From: Lepidostoma basale
Lineage: Eukaryota > Arthropoda > Insecta > Trichoptera > Lepidostomatidae
Assembly: GCA_022606425.2 (NCBI GenBank)
Contig: JAHDVF020001312.1
Location: 124,001 to 188,000 of the forward strand
Direction of reading: 5' to 3'
DNA: 64,000 nucleotides
Made by a program: the position numbers and the translations under genes
Notes under the pieces: model-generated
Database searches by the model: none
Told to the model about the DNA's origin: nothing
Seen by the model: the letters and a program-made list of their open reading frames with translations, nothing else
Shown: piece by piece, positions 30,313-40,829 of the stretch
Layout of the letters: every line of letters begins with the position of its first letter
Position numbering within the stretch: the stretch's first letter is position 1

Positions 30313-30730
30313 GTTTTTTATGGATTTTTTTTTAATAGAGTTTAACAAAACTGTGGATTTTAACCTATTCAATCTAATCTCGGAATTCACGAAGGGTTAC
30401 CCTACGAGCAACAAGCATTTATGTTCACTTTTTGCATTTCACTAGTTCATAACCTGTCTGAGAAGTTCTAACACGAGTAGTTTCATATTTAATAGCGTCA
30501 TTTTATAGGACTGAAATGTGTTCAGCGTTACATAACGGTTCATATTGTACGTTAACGAAGTGAACAGACCAAGAAATATGTGAAGACCTAGGAAAACATG
30601 ATCAATTCGATTAAGGGATTTCACCGCCCTGACGCTCGAAAACGCTCGGCCATTAAAACTATAAATTATTATTCATTTTACGTATACATATAGATTTAAA
30701 AACAATTTCTAATTTCGAAAAAAAAAATAA
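30313..30730. other. No recognised gene
   Basis: Nothing supported. Confidence 0.35.
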
Positions 30731-30734
30731 CAAT

Positions 30735-30897
30735 AAAAATATTTTAATTTATTTCGCCTTGAGAGGGCATTCTCAAACTGAGTTCTCAAACAGTTTGAGA
30801 ATGCCCTCGCCAGGCGAAATAATTTTGTTACAATTTATGTAAATTTAATCCAAGTAAAACCACTAAACAACCGTATTTACTATTATAAATAAATATA
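30735..30897. repeat. HH13 inverted pair, compact
   Basis: Minus-strand motif TTTCGCCTTGAGAGGGCATT (30748-30767) and plus-strand motif GAATGCCCTCGCCAGGCGAA (30800-30819) meet around CTCAAACTGAG/CTCAAACAG. The right end is the usual ACCACTAAACAACCGTATTT. Stem II GCC/GGC is perfect in the plus copy; the core reads TTGAGAA. Confidence 0.6.
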
Positions 30898-31258
30898 ATA
30901 AGTGAATGCTGTGCAAATGATGGTGTTATGAACAAAATAATGAAAGGATCATTAAGATGGTTTGGACATATGGAAAGAATGAATGAAGAAAGAATGGTAA
31001 AAAAATTATACGTTAACGATGTTAATGGAACCAGGAATAGAGGAAGACCGAGGAAAACGTGGCACGATCAAATAAATCAAATATTGAATGTCGGCCATGT
31101 GAGGAGTCAGAGAAATCGACACGCGTGCATGACACGATGTATGAATGTTGAGGAAGCGAGAGAAATATGCCAGAAAAGGAAAGTGTGGCAGTCCATTCTT
31201 TCTGCCTACCCCTTCGGGGAGACGTCGTGACGGTTAGTTAGTTAGTAGTTAGTTTAAT
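30898..31258 (+). pseudogene. RTE-A LINE, intact C-terminal frame
   Basis: A 100-codon frame (30928-31230) reads MNKIMKGSLRWFGHMERMNE, KLYVNDVNGTRNRGRPRK, TWHDQINQILNVGHVRSQRN and ILSAYPFGETS. The hairpin CCCCTTCGGGG is perfect and a TTAGTTAGTAG tail follows. 5' truncated. It directly abuts the end of the HH13 unit, which may have been its insertion site. Confidence 0.85.
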
Positions 31259-31374
31259 TAATAATAGAGTTTTACAAAATTAATACCACAACCATCAATA
31301 AACTTCACTATGTTGGGCTCGTTGTAAAGTCCTTCCAGCTCCTGGTTATACCTCACTCTCCACACTCCTCATTC

Positions 31375-31865
31375 ACGAAAAAGCCTAAATCGAAGACGTA
31401 AACTGGAAACTGAACATGGATGATCAAGGTGTTTACAGGACTTATGACCTGTCATTGGTTGGGTTAAGCGCACGCATTATGTAATTACAACATTCCCCAT
31501 TCCACCTTTGTTATTTGTGATCATGCATGACAAATTTTTGGAAGATGTATATATACTTCAAAATCCATATTTATCTTCACGTGGCAGTTTCAGTCAGCCA
31601 TCTATGTAGATTTGGTTGCACTAGTGAATTTTTTTTCAAGAATTAACCTATACAACCGACCCACTAACGCCATCTATGGAGAATGATTTTCGGCATTTAT
31701 CAAACTACCTTATTAACACAATGTGAAGGCTGTTGACCAACATATTGTTAGAAGCCGCTAGGAGTATTATTCCATTCTATATGCCAAAAAATTTTGACCA
31801 GAATATTTGTGAATGTATACTTATACCTGTATACAAATCCTGGATTTACACCAATTTTTCTCAAC
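31375..31865. mobile_element. Family M element, subtype A
   Basis: Left arm GACGTAAACTGGAAACTGAA then GATGATCAAGGTGTTTACAG. The interior reads TGACAAATTTTTGGAAGATG, CATCTATGTAGATTTG, ACCCACTAACGCCATCTATG and CTTCTAACAATATG-like sequence (complement). The far end TGTGAATGTATACTTATACC and GGATTTACACCAA matches 9.75 and 23.65 kb in inverse layout. Confidence 0.55.
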
Positions 31866-31879
31866 ACCTTCCTTGCCTG

Positions 31880-32015
31880 TCATTCTAGTGAAGGTTTATT
31901 ATACTTGATGTGAATGATATGTTTCGTCTGTACATGGCATCAAATATCAGCATATAGAGAGGCGTAACATGTGATTCACATAAATTATAATAAAACTGCT
32001 AGAAAAAAGAGTTTT
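31880..32015. repeat. HH12 variant, inverted pair
   Basis: Minus-strand ATATGTTTCGTCTGTACATG and plus-strand GAGAGGCGTAACATGTGATT, with AATAAAACTGCTAGAAAA at the right end. Both motifs are degraded. Confidence 0.45.
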
Positions 32016-32104
32016 ACATTCCTATTAATGATTTGATATGAACAACATTTTGAACGTTGAAATTCTTGTAGACAAATACTAGATCTTACCCATTGCGGAT
32101 AAAT

Positions 32105-32640
32105 TATTATTATTTTATAAGGATTAATTGTATCTTAAAAGCGACGAAGATATTAATTGTTTTTCTGGGAACAGAATGTGGTGGCCGAGGCGCTTACAGG
32201 ACTTATGACCTGTTATTGGTTGGGTTGAGCGATCCCTTTATGTATAACAACATCCCCCATTCCGCCCTTCTTGTGACCACCACATTTGACTAATTTTGGA
32301 ACTTGTATATATCTACTTGTATATACTTGTATATATTTACATATTTTAGTTCACTCTACACTAGCGTCATCTATTAAGATTGGAAAGCATTAAGCAGAAA
32401 ATCTTTATTAATGCACTGTGAAAGTATTTTTTTGTAGTTTTGTAGAAAGTATATTTGTCAGATGTGGTGATCATAAGAAGGGCGGAATGGTAAATGTTAT
32501 TACTGTTGTTAAACATAAAGCGATCGCTCAACCCAACCAATGACAGGTCATAAGTCCTGTAAGCGTTCGGCCACCACATTCTGTTCCCAGAAAAACAATT
32601 TACATCTTCGTCTCAATTGAGAAACAATTAATTTAATATG
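32105..32640. mobile_element. Family M element, subtype B, both arms
   Basis: Left arm ATAAGGATTAATTGTATCTT, GGTGGCCGAGGCGCTTACAG; right arm is the complement (32540-32635). The centre has ACTTGTATATA repeats (32300-32340) and CTAGCGTCATCTATTAAGAT. No coding capacity. Confidence 0.6.
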
Positions 32641-33015
32641 AAGTTTGACGCCATTGTTCAAGAAATATTTTTATTTATTTTTATTTAAAGAGTTTTAAAA
32701 AGACTTATAATACGAATAGAACGAATTATTTTGTAAATTAAAAGACTTTGTTATTTTTTGTTTCTTTATCAAAACCTTAATTAACGCCTGCAATTAATAT
32801 TGCATTAAGGAAACCGTTCACCTTGTAATGACCATATAACGACCAAGAAATCAACTTCCTGGTACCAAATATAACCTTGCATGATACCAGTGTTATTTAA
32901 AAAATAATATCCGTTTTATTTAAGTAGTTTTTACTAGTTATAGATAAGATTTAATAACAGCTTTAATAGCTTAAACTAAGGTTGTATAATAAATACACAT
33001 TTTATTTTTTTTAAA
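32641..33015. other. No recognised gene
   Basis: AT-rich; nothing supported. Confidence 0.35.
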
Positions 33016-33110
33016 TCTAGAGCCGTTTATTTTCTAGAAGTTTGATTATATTTCATAAGAATGACATGTTTTGTTTTGCTCAAGAATTATTAAATGTAAA
33101 AAGAATCTAA
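33016..33110 (-). repeat. HH12 half-unit
   Basis: TTTCTAGAAGTTTGATTATA and AGAATGACATGTTTTG then AAGAATTATTAAATG: the minus-strand arm only, with stem II destroyed. Confidence 0.45.
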
Positions 33111-33309
33111 TTTATTGAAATTTTAGAAATCGATAAGATCAAATACAACACCCCTGACCATGTAGTCCTTAATGACCAATTGCAAATATAAACAAAAAAA
33201 ATATATTCCTGGAATCGATTACTGCCGAAAAATTGTTTTATTATTAATCCAGACCTTTGCAGCTCGGATGTGTGTTTCTTTATCTTCATTGATGTCTAGT
33301 TTTTCCTGA

Positions 33310-33715
33310 CGGTTCTTTACACCCAGGGGTGGTACGGGATAGTTGAACTTCCAATGTTATGTTCTTGGTGTGCATATTTAACTGAGGCATCTAATCTGTG
33401 TTGCTTCGTTTGTGTACCAAAAAAAAAATTACGTAGTGTTCTCATATCCGTTGTCCTTAGCATACTTCTCGACAGTGTCCGCCCTTGCCTCAATGCCTTA
33501 TGTGAGGATAGGTCGCACACAGGTCTTCGTAGCTTGCTCTCTGTTCGCTTTCTCTATTATGGCATCTCTCAAGTATTCCGCCACAACCGCATCTTTATCT
33601 ACCCTTACTTCTCTGGGGAGGTCATGAGAGCTGAGCAGTTTGCTGTCAAGATATTTGAACTCGGTTACTTGTTCAATTGTATCACCAGGTACTGAGATTC
33701 AGCACTCTGGTGAAT
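33310..33715 (-). pseudogene. LINE fragment, RT C-terminal region (divergent family)
   Basis: Minus strand, across frames: YLVIQLNK-like lead, VTEFKYLDSKLLSSHDLP, REVRVDKDAVVAEYLRDA, KTCVRPILTYGIEARADT, and TTDMRTLRNFFF in the next frame. The order (YL.S, TR-like segment, RP.LTYG.E, TT.M..LR) is that of LINE reverse transcriptases just after the catalytic palm. It differs from RTE-A, B and C. Confidence 0.6.
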
Positions 33716-34144
33716 CTTAATAGAATGTCATACATTTTTTATTATATGCAAAAAATCACAGTATACTTTTAGCAGTATTCATCAAACTATGGGATCATTC
33801 ATTGTAAGTTATTTTTGTTTTCATTTGATATGCAAAATAAATCTAAAATCTCAGAGTAATTGCGTATATAATGTTTAAAATTAATATGTACCCTTTCAAA
33901 CAGCTTGGGCTCATTTTGCTGAGCATATGTGAGATGAATAAGGCCTCACCAGTGATTCTCAAAGTATGTAGGTGATACATATCTCATGTTGAGATATTTA
34001 AAAGTTGTCCTCGCCCCAAAATGCATAATGAATCCATAATTTTCCACATAGGTTGTAGAAATGTGTATGCTCAAAAGCAAAGTTAAGTAAAAAAGCAAAT
34101 ATTTTCGTAAGAAGTTATTTTGAAGGCATTCCCAAATATTTTAA
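33716..34144. other. No recognised gene; possible hAT-like end
   Basis: CAGTGATTCTCAAAGTATG at 33950 resembles the hAT-type end at 21029, and AAAGTTTAAGAACCACTT near 35103 could be its partner. No matching 8-bp duplication is found, so this is only noted. Confidence 0.25.
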
Positions 34145-34445
34145 TAAATATGAATAACAAACCGACGTCATCGAGTTGGCCACAATCCTTAAATGGCGTT
34201 GGGCGAGACACATCGCTCGTGACCCAGATGAAAAGTGGACTAGCCAACTGCTGTGCTGGTGTCCGAGGACGGCAAAGCGTGGAGTTTGGCACCCACAGCT
34301 GCGTTGGCGCGACGATATCCGAAAGAGTGCGGAAATTGCCTGGATGCGGAGCGCTCAGGATAGAAGGAAATGGAAAATATGATAGGAGGCTTACGCCCAG
34401 GAGTGCACGACCACAACAGGCTTAAGAAGAGGAAGAATTATTTCA
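34145..34445 (+). pseudogene. RTE-B-like LINE, 3' fragment
   Basis: A frame at 34176-34382 reads MATILKWRWARHIARDPDEK, RTAKRGVWHPQLRWRDDI and AWMRSAQDRRKWK. Compared with RTE-B the spacing is the same, but the sequence differs enough to be another subfamily. The tail AAGAAGAGGAAGAA is GAA-rich. Confidence 0.75.
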
Positions 34446-34499
34446 AACACTCTGAACATTAACATTTATTTATTGTTTTTTATACATGTAATAAACAGT

Positions 34500-34565
34500 T
34501 TTACATTTGATTGAATAAATGTTATTATATTTCGCCTTGCTAGGGCAGTACTGAATATTAATATC
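34500..34565 (-). repeat. HH13 fragment
   Basis: ATTTCGCCTTGCTAGGGCAG is the minus-strand motif of HH13; the flanks are not recognisable. Confidence 0.4.
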
Positions 34566-34760
34566 AAATCGAACTTATCATAACTATGAATTAATATAAA
34601 ATATAGTAAAACATTAGAAAACAGACCGATTCATCAACTTAAAAATTTCTCTAAATGCTTCGAATGGAACTTTGACGTACTATGTCTACTTGTTCACAAA
34701 GTCTTACATGGATATTAAAGAGGTTGTGGAATATCCTCGGATAGCTAATTAATTTATGTA

Positions 34761-34998
34761 CGACCTTTGTGGCCGAGTGGTAAGTGCATTGACTGCCACC
34801 TCGAAGGTCCCGGGTTAGATTCTCGGCGATAGCCTTGTGATTGTCACATTGTCTTTGGTCTGCTAGAGTTCACGCGACAATAAAATGGAGATAGATTAGC
34901 TACCTATCACATGTCACGAAAATCACTATGATAGCTATAACACCCTTTACATTGATTTGGCTCATGCTGTCATGATGTAAAGACGGATTCAAAAAAAT
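34761..34998 (+). mobile_element. SINE-T, near full length
   Basis: The best plus-strand copy. Head CGACCTTTGTGGCCGAGTGG (A box) and GGTCCCGGGTTAGATTCTCG (B box with one change from GGTTCGATTC). Body: TTGTGATTGTCACATTGTC, ACAATAAAATGGAGATAGAT, TCATGCTGTCATGATGTAAA. The end is A/T-rich. The length of about 235 bp probably represents the full element. Confidence 0.8.
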
Positions 34999-35330
34999 AT
35001 ATATTAATATTTTTTTATCGACCTCAGTCTATTTTTTACCATCTTAGTGTTGCTATCTCATTTAAATTTATGATTATTTTTTTTCCATTAAACGAAAATC
35101 GAAAAGTTTAAGAACCACTTTTTTGAATTAAGATAACACCTGAAGCTTTGTGAGGTAATCCATTTTAAAACAGAATGAAGCCGACATCCACAAGCTTAAT
35201 TCTTATTTCATTTCCTGCCGCGATGTCACACTAAGCTTATTTATGTATAACCTTAAAAGAACAAACATTTATTAGTACCTAACAAGTAAACTTAAATTCC
35301 CGTTTATTTTTAGTAATCTGAACTTTTATA
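34999..35330. other. No recognised gene
   Basis: AT-rich; nothing supported. Confidence 0.3.
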
Positions 35331-35334
35331 AAGT

Positions 35335-35445
35335 TATTTTACTGAAATCTCTTGATGGAGGTATATTTTAAATAATAATTACATATAACAATGTTTTTAA
35401 ACTATTATCACTTTTGTCTTTATTTCGACAGCGACCGAATAATAT
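35335..35445. repeat. HH5 fragment, left arm
   Basis: ACTGAAATCTCTTGATGGAG, TTTAAATAATAATTAC and CACTTTTGTCTTTATTTCGA then CAGCGACCG match the left arm of the 62567-62750 element. It is truncated at the palindrome. Confidence 0.55.
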
Positions 35446-35504
35446 CATATATTATTGTTTCTTGAAAATTTATATTAATCTCTATATTTAATAATTAATA
35501 CAAA

Positions 35505-35895
35505 TGAAGACGTCTGCTTTATAGAAGTTTCATTATATTTAATGGGAATGATAAGTTTCGCCTTTCTGGGGCATTATCAAATGACATTTAATAAAACTAA
35601 CTAACGAACTAACCATCACGCCATTTATACGGAGGGGTATGCAGAGAGGAAGGATCGCCACAATGTTCTGTCTTGGCATACCTCTCGGGTTTCCTCTACA
35701 TTCATACATCGTACCATGTACGCACGTCGATTATTCCGACTTCGAATGTGACTGCCATTTAGTAATTGATTAATTTGGTCATGGCATGTTTTCCTCGGTC
35801 GTCCTCGGCTTCTTTTTCGATTCACGCTGCATTGACATTAAATAATGCCTTAGAAGGGCGAAACATATCATTTATATTAAATATTCGTATAATAA
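35505..35895. repeat. HH12 inverted pair split by RTE-A
   Basis: Minus-strand arm 35505-35590 (ATAAGTTTCGCCTTTCTGGG) and plus-strand arm 35835-35895 (TAATGCCTTAGAAGGGCGAA then ACATATCATTT). An RTE-A 3' fragment lies between them; TGACATT occurs on both sides of the insertion. Confidence 0.55.
35592..35832 (-). pseudogene. RTE-A LINE, 3' fragment within HH12 unit
   Basis: Minus strand: tail CTAACTAACGAACTAACC, degraded hairpin, AYPSV, WRSFLSAYPSV-like end, ACMVRCMNVEETREVCQDR (with one change, RRAYMVRC) and GRPRKTCHDQINQLLNGSHI. A 66-codon frame runs 35625-35825. Confidence 0.8.
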
Positions 35896-36062
35896 AACTT
35901 CTCGGGAGATACCTATTGGTGGCGATGAGGTTCGCAACTCATCACACCGCGTCTCCCGCGGGGCGAAAAGAGAAGGATGGAGTGCCGCATCGGTTAAAGT
36001 GTGACAGTCCATTCTTTCTGCCTACCCTTTCGAGGAGACGGCGTGATGGTTAGTTAGTTAGT
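35893..36062 (+). mobile_element. SINE-B, 3' half
   Basis: Starts at CTCGGGAGATACCTATTGGT, then GATGAGGTTCGCAACTCATC, CGTCTCCCGCGGGGCGAAAA, GCCGCATCGGTTAAAGTGTG and the shared RTE-A 3' end with TTAGTTAGTTAG. Confidence 0.75.
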
Positions 36063-36305
36063 CGGCAGCGACCGGTTTCGCCAGGCTCGCTGGTATCGAC
36101 ATATTGGTCTCTGTTTATATTAAGATTAAGAATCACAGCTTTTTAAATACCTAAATTACCTATTTTAATAACAGCATTGGTTAAAAACACAGAAATTTGA
36201 TAGGCTGGTCGACTGTCGATGCCAGCCAGCCTCACGAAACCGGTCCCTGGTGAAGTAAAGACCAACGTGGTTTTAGTATAAAAAACACTATATTATTTTA
36301 TTAGC
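36063..36305. repeat. HH5 inverted pair
   Basis: Minus-strand motif (GCGACCGGTTTCGCCAGGCT, 36067-36086) and plus-strand motif at 36208-36252 (core CTGTCGA at 36213-36219, GCCAGCCAGCCT, CGAAACCGGTCCCTGG). About 110 bp of unrelated DNA lies between. The right end AAAGACCAACGTGG, AAAAAACACTATATTATTTT follows the family. Confidence 0.55.
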
Positions 36306-36314
36306 ATTTCAACA

Positions 36315-36530
36315 AAATTTAAACGTGGCAAGATCAAATAAATCAAATATTAAATGTCGGCCATGTGAGAAGTCAGAGAAATCGACGCGCGTGCATGACA
36401 CGATGTATGAATGTTGAGGAATCGAGAGAAATATGTCAGGAAAGAAAATTGTGTAGCAGTCCATTCATTCTGCCTACCCCTTTGGAGAGACGGTGTGATG
36501 GTTAGTTAGTTAGTTAGTTAGTATTTAAAT
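36315..36530 (+). pseudogene. RTE-A LINE, last 210 bp
   Basis: From KTWQDQINQILNVGHVRSQR through ACMTRCMNVEESREICQE to the hairpin CCCCTTTGGAGAGACGG and (TTAG)4. 5' truncated. Confidence 0.8.
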
Positions 36531-37080
36531 CGTAGTGAAAGAAAAATAGCTTTTAAAACTTATTTTTGACAAAGGTTTAAATTAAATTAAATATCAAATT
36601 ATTAACTTGTTTGCTTGTATTCGTATTATTATAAATACGTATTATCAAAATACTCACAAAAAAATTTTAGCATTTTAACCTTTAAGGTTTACCAAAATAA
36701 AATATTACCTGTGTATTTCTCAGTTCCGCCAACAAAAAGATAATAAAAACATTAAAGAATAACGTATTTAGGTACCTACTTTGGAATAGGTTTGATGTTG
36801 TGGTAAAAGCATACCTCAAGTTTCAAATTAATTGGTTTTCTTTTATAGGAAATTCTAAGGTTTTCACGAGAGCTTTCGCGAAAATAATGTGTACCTATCT
36901 TCGTCCTTTAGAATCTCTACGTTGCTGAAAATTGCCCAGCCTTTGAAAGCGGCTGAAATGAAGGTTTCATCTACGCTGGTGGAGGAACACATCAACGTTA
37001 TGATACTTGTGTGACGTAATGCCTCTACGTATACATTATATAATACAATATTTGAGGCATCTCGAATCATTAAATATTAT
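36531..37080. other. No recognised gene
   Basis: A 68-codon minus-strand frame at 36864-37070 (SSTSVDETFISAAFKGWAIF) looks more protein-like than its neighbours, but I recognise no family. It is left uncalled. Confidence 0.3.
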
Positions 37081-37084
37081 AAAT

Positions 37085-37212
37085 TAGATAAACCATTGTT
37101 TTGGCAGAAACACTTTGATATTTCAACAATATTAACAGTTTACGTGAAACTCTGTTATAATATCACAATCGACTTAACTTAATTCCTTTTAATCAACTTT
37201 AATTAGGCACTT
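37085..37212 (-). repeat. Flanking repeat, copy 1
   Basis: TAGATAAACCATTGTTTTGG, AAACACTTTGATATTT, CAGTTTACGTGAAACTCTG, ATAATATCACAATCGACTTA and TTAGGCACTTA. The same order recurs at 38068-38205 on the other side of the RTE-A copy. The first part is the complement of the HH8 flank (17445, 38.63 kb). Confidence 0.7.
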
Positions 37213-37219
37213 AAAACAA

Positions 37220-38067
37220 TCAAAGGTGCCAAAATGAGCGGAGTGTCAGTAAGCTGTCTCTTGTATGCATAAGACGCTGTCCTATTTGCAGACAAGAGCA
37301 TGAACTACAAGTCCTGGTGAATTGTATGTATGAGGTATGCATGCGAAATGATCTGATGATGAATTTTAATAAGTCCAAGGTAATGATTTTTGAAAAAGAA
37401 GAAATCATGACAGTCTGCAACATTAGCGTGAATGGTGAAAATTTGGAGGAAGTAGTTGAGTTCGTGTATTTAGGTAGTATGTTTACAAGAGATGGGCGAG
37501 TGGAGAGGGATATTAAAAGAAGGGTTGGGGCAGGCAACAAAGTGAATGGTGTACTTAAAGTTGTCATCGCAAACAAAAACCTATCCAAAGAAGCTAGAAT
37601 GGCAGTGCACAATGGTGTTCTTCTACCGACCCTTATGTATGGAAGCGAAGCATGGAACTGGCAAAAGAAGGATGAAAGTAGAATAAATGCAGTAGAAATA
37701 AGATCTCTTAGACGAATGTGTGGATACTCTATGTATGATAGAGTGTCGAATAAAAATATAAGAAGTGAATGGTGCTATGAACAAAATAATGAAAGGATCA
37801 TTAAGATGATTTGGACATGTGGAAAGAATGAATGAAAAAAGAATAGCCAGAAATAGAGAAAGACCGAGGAAAACGTGGCACGATCAAATAAATCAAATAA
37901 TGAATGTCGGCCATGCGATGAGTCAGAGAAATCGACGCGCATGCACGACACAATGTATGAATTTTGAGGAAGCTAGAGAAATATGTCAGGAAAAAAAAGT
38001 GTGGCAGTCCATTCTTTCTGCCTACCCGTTCGGGGAGATGGCGTGATGGTTAGTTAGTTATTTAGTT
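37220..38067 (+). pseudogene. RTE-A LINE, longest well-preserved copy
   Basis: Starts just before the catalytic region (AKMSGVSVSCLLYA, then a frameshift/stop in the expected ADD position). It continues in one open frame (37317-37835): MNCMYEVCMRNDLMMNFNKS, VMIFEKEEIMTVCNISVNGE, VEFVYLGSMFTRDGRVERDI, RRVGAGNKVNGVLKVVIANK, MAVHNGVLLPTLMYGSEAW, MRSLRRMCGYSMYDRVSN. A frameshift at about 37800 leads to MERMNEKRIARNRERPRKTW and AYPFGEMA. The tail is GTGATGGTTAGTTAG. It is the best guide to the family's C-terminal half. Confidence 0.85.
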
Positions 38068-38205
38068 TAGATAAACCATTGTTTTGGTAGAAACACTTTG
38101 ATATTTAAACAATATCAACAGTTTACAAAACGGAAACTCTGGTATAATATCACAATGGATTTAACTTTTTGTTAAATCAACTTAATTTAGGCACTTAGAA
38201 AAATA
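38068..38205 (-). repeat. Flanking repeat, copy 2
   Basis: Second copy of 37085-37212, about 85 to 90% identical by eye, and ending at the same point (TTAGGCACTTA) before a SINE-B fragment. Confidence 0.7.
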
Positions 38206-38207
38206 CA

Positions 38208-38335
38208 ATCCATCACATCGTTTCTCCCGCGGGGGCGAAAAGAGAAGGGTGGAGCGCCGCATCGGTTAAAATGTGGCAGTCCATTATTTCTGACTACCCC
38301 TTCGGGGAAACGGCGTGACGGTTAGTTAGTTAATT
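38208..38335 (+). mobile_element. SINE-B, 3' third
   Basis: CCATCACATCGTTTCTCCCG, CGGGGGCGAAAAGAGAAGGG, CGCCGCATCGGTTAAAATGT and the RTE-A-like end CCCCTTCGGGGAAACGGCG with TTAGTTAGTTAA. Confidence 0.7.
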
Positions 38336-38518
38336 TTGATTTCATTTCAACTTTGATACGAAGCCATTACTTTGTGGTTTGACATATTTAAAAATAAAAT
38401 TAAACACTTTTTTTCTTTGTAATTAACCACATTATTTTGAACTGTTAAATTATAAAACATTGTTAATTTATCACATTTTTTATATAATTTTTTTATTTTA
38501 ACAGTTGATAAATTATTG

Positions 38519-38568
38519 TAACACCTGATAATGTCAACATAGGTTAACAAAACAGCTGTCGCGAGAAA
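38519..38568 (+). ncRNA. HH8 hammerhead-like motif
   Basis: Core CTGATAA (one change, G8 to A), extra T, stem II GTCAAC-ATAG-GTTAAC, AAAAC (G12 lost) and the complete palindrome ACAGCTGT followed by C (GUC). Together with 17.3 kb it shows the ancestral design of HH8; this copy is probably inactive. Confidence 0.45.
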
Positions 38569-38670
38569 TAAAACAATAATAATTCTGATACAAAAACAAA
38601 GTTTTATATTTTATTGTTGAAGTATCATAGTGTTTCGGCCAAAACAATGGACTACTTTATTTTGAATAAG

Positions 38671-38718
38671 TTGGGCCAACCGGTTTCACTCTGAAGCGAG
38701 CTTCTTTAGGGCTATACA
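38671..38718 (-). ncRNA. HH11 hammerhead-like motif
   Basis: Minus strand: CTAAAGA (G5 changed), extra A, stem II GCTC-GCTTCA-GAGT, GAAA and ACCGGTT. Stem I could pair GCC before the core with GGC after the cleavage site. Confidence 0.4.
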
Positions 38719-38724
38719 CAAACT

Positions 38725-38900
38725 GAGAGTTCGTTGTTGTTGTTGTTCAGCATCAAGACATATAGTTGAGGTCAGAAAGGAATAAAGCCCATTGAAACAT
38801 GTCGAGAAAATAAACATTAAAGTGGAAAACACAGTGTTTAAATTCATAAAAAATTTAAATTCGTCAATATGGAAGTCCACGGTGTTAACGCCTTAAGTTT
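38725..38900 (+). repeat. HH6 right arm
   Basis: Follows a (GTT)n run. CCATTGAAACATGTCGAGAA is the HH6 motif end, then AAATAAACATTAAAGTGG and the outer module TGGAAGTCCACGGTGTTAAC then GCCTTAAG. Confidence 0.5.
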
Positions 38901-39391
38901 ATCTAAAATTAAACAAAAATTGTCAGTTCGGTGTTTATCAAACCGCTATACGCTATATGGATCATAAAATACCTTTGCAAAAGGTCTCAGTGTAATAAAA
39001 CGTTTGTATTTTGCATGTACCGTAATAAAGCACCTATTACACTCATATTTTGCCCTTAAATAGCAATAAAATGTTACTTTCGGTTAACTCCCCGTATAAC
39101 TCTTGCCTTGCAATTAATAATTACTTAGCTTAATTCACCCTCATAAACCATTACAAAGCAATTCTCTAAAAAATAATTTTATAATATGGATATGTAACGC
39201 AATTTGTGTTTTATGCTAATGTCCATAATGACATAAAACTTAAACGACCTTTGAACAAAATAAATCGATAAAATATTCCCAACTTCGCAATTTTATGTTA
39301 TGGTTTCATTTGAATTACATTTTGCAAACTATATTTTAGGAAACATAGTACTAAACTGGTCACGTAATGACGATATTAACATTTTTATATA
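38901..39391. other. No recognised gene
   Basis: AT-rich; nothing supported. Confidence 0.35.
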
Positions 39392-39558
39392 TCAGGTGTT
39401 TCGGAAAGTTCCGTCCGTTTTAAAACAGAGGGCTCTGGCTGCTTTAAGCCTTCAAATCTGGCGGCCATTTTTTTAATAGGCCTGAGCATCTATCAATTAA
39501 GTTCAGTTCGCAAATGTTTGTCATTTTCACAACAACATTTATTTTATCGCTCCTTAAA

Positions 39559-40533
39559 ATGTCGACTTTCGTGGTATATAAAAAGCATTTGCAGGAAGTT
39601 CTGCCGTTCTGCTTTAATTGTAAGAAGGGTGCAGCTAAGGTGCATAAAATGATAATAAAAGTTTATGGCAATCATGCCCAGTCGGATAAATCATGCAGAG
39701 AATGGTATAGACGCTTCAAAGCTGATGATTTTAGCGTTGACGACAAAGATCGCCCTGGAAGACCTCAAAAGTTTGAAGACGAGGAATTCGAGGGTTCACT
39801 CGATGAAGATCCAACTCAAACACTTAAATAACTGACAGAAGCATTGTTAATGTTGGTGTATCAATAGTGAATAAACGTTTAACGGCTGTGGGAATAATCC
39901 AAAAGCATGGCAATTGGTTGCCATATGACCTGATACTGCTTGCAAGGCAGAACAGAAAGTCTTTTCTCTATCATATCATTACGGGAGACGAGAAATAGAT
40001 AAATTACGATAACCCCAACCTCAATAAATACCGTGCTAGACGTGGCACGCCCATTCCATCGACGCCAAAAACAACGCCGAAGCGGAATATTCATGCTGTC
40101 AAAGTAATGTTCTGCAGATGGTGGGATCAGAGGGGTGTGGTGCATTATGGCTCCTCAAATCGGATAAAGTCTACCGATGACAACAAATGCGAGTAAAGAA
40201 CATACTGGCTGAAAAACGACCGGAATGGGGCACCTGGCACCGCAAGCTGATTCTTCAAAACGACAACGCTCGACCTAACATCGCAATCGCGGTCAAAAAC
40301 CACATACAAAATGTGGTTTGGGTGATTCTACCAGACCCACCTTATTCACCAGACGTGGCACCATCGGGCTACCACTTGTTCAGATCGATGACGCATGCCT
40401 AAGAAGGGAAGCACTTCCATTCATATTCAGATGACGAGAATTAGGTCGATGCCTGGATTGCCATAAAAGACGAGGCGTTTTTCCGACGCGGGATTCATCT
40501 ATTGCCAGAAAGATGGGAAAAAAGTAGTGACTA
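39559..40533 (+). pseudogene. Mariner-type transposase, broken
   Basis: ATG at 39559: MSTFVVYKKHLQEVLPFC, KGAAKVHKMIIKVYGNHA, QSDKSCREWYRRFKADDFSV and DDKDRPGRPQKFEDEEFE, to a stop at 39829. This is the two-helix-turn-helix N-terminus with the GRP linker. Later pieces in other frames include NRRLKA-like sequence, HHIITGDEK-like sequence, LILQNDNARPN and DPPYSPDVAPSGYHLF. The last two carry the second and third catalytic aspartate regions of mariner. The size and spacing are normal for a 340-350 residue enzyme, but several frameshifts and stops inactivate it. Confidence 0.85.
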
Positions 40534-40632
40534 ACGATGGACAATATTTTGATTGATCTATTTTTTTATTTGTCTTTTTCTATTTATATCCTTTGTATAT
40601 ACAACACTAACTTTTAAACAATTTAAAATACA

Positions 40633-40674
40633 TATCAGACACGTTTTGGACAACCGGTCCTTCCTCGGTGATTA
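40633..40674 (-). ncRNA. HH2 hammerhead-like motif, minus arm
   Basis: Stem I ATCA/TGAT, core CCGAGGA (one change from CTGAGGA), extra A, stem II GGAC-CGGTT-GTCC (perfect), then AAAAC where GAAAC is expected, and GTGTC. G12 is lost, so it is probably inactive. Confidence 0.5.
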
Positions 40675-40829
40675 TATAAAGATACATATTTAAAATATTA
40701 TAAAATTGTTTACAAATACAATCAGTTTTGACAGATGTTATAAAGATTATATTTACAATTAAATTAAATTAAATTAATTAGAACATATTTGTAAACAATT
40801 TTATAAAATTTCCAATGTGTATTTTTATA

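Noticed and set aside
34120..34425. 101-codon plus frame
   Set aside because: Shadow of the RTE-B-like coding frame at 34176-34382.
33950..35115. Second hAT-like element (CAGTGATTCTCAAAG...AAGTTTAAGAACCACT)
   Set aside because: Ends are only loosely similar and no 8-bp duplication was found; kept only as a note.
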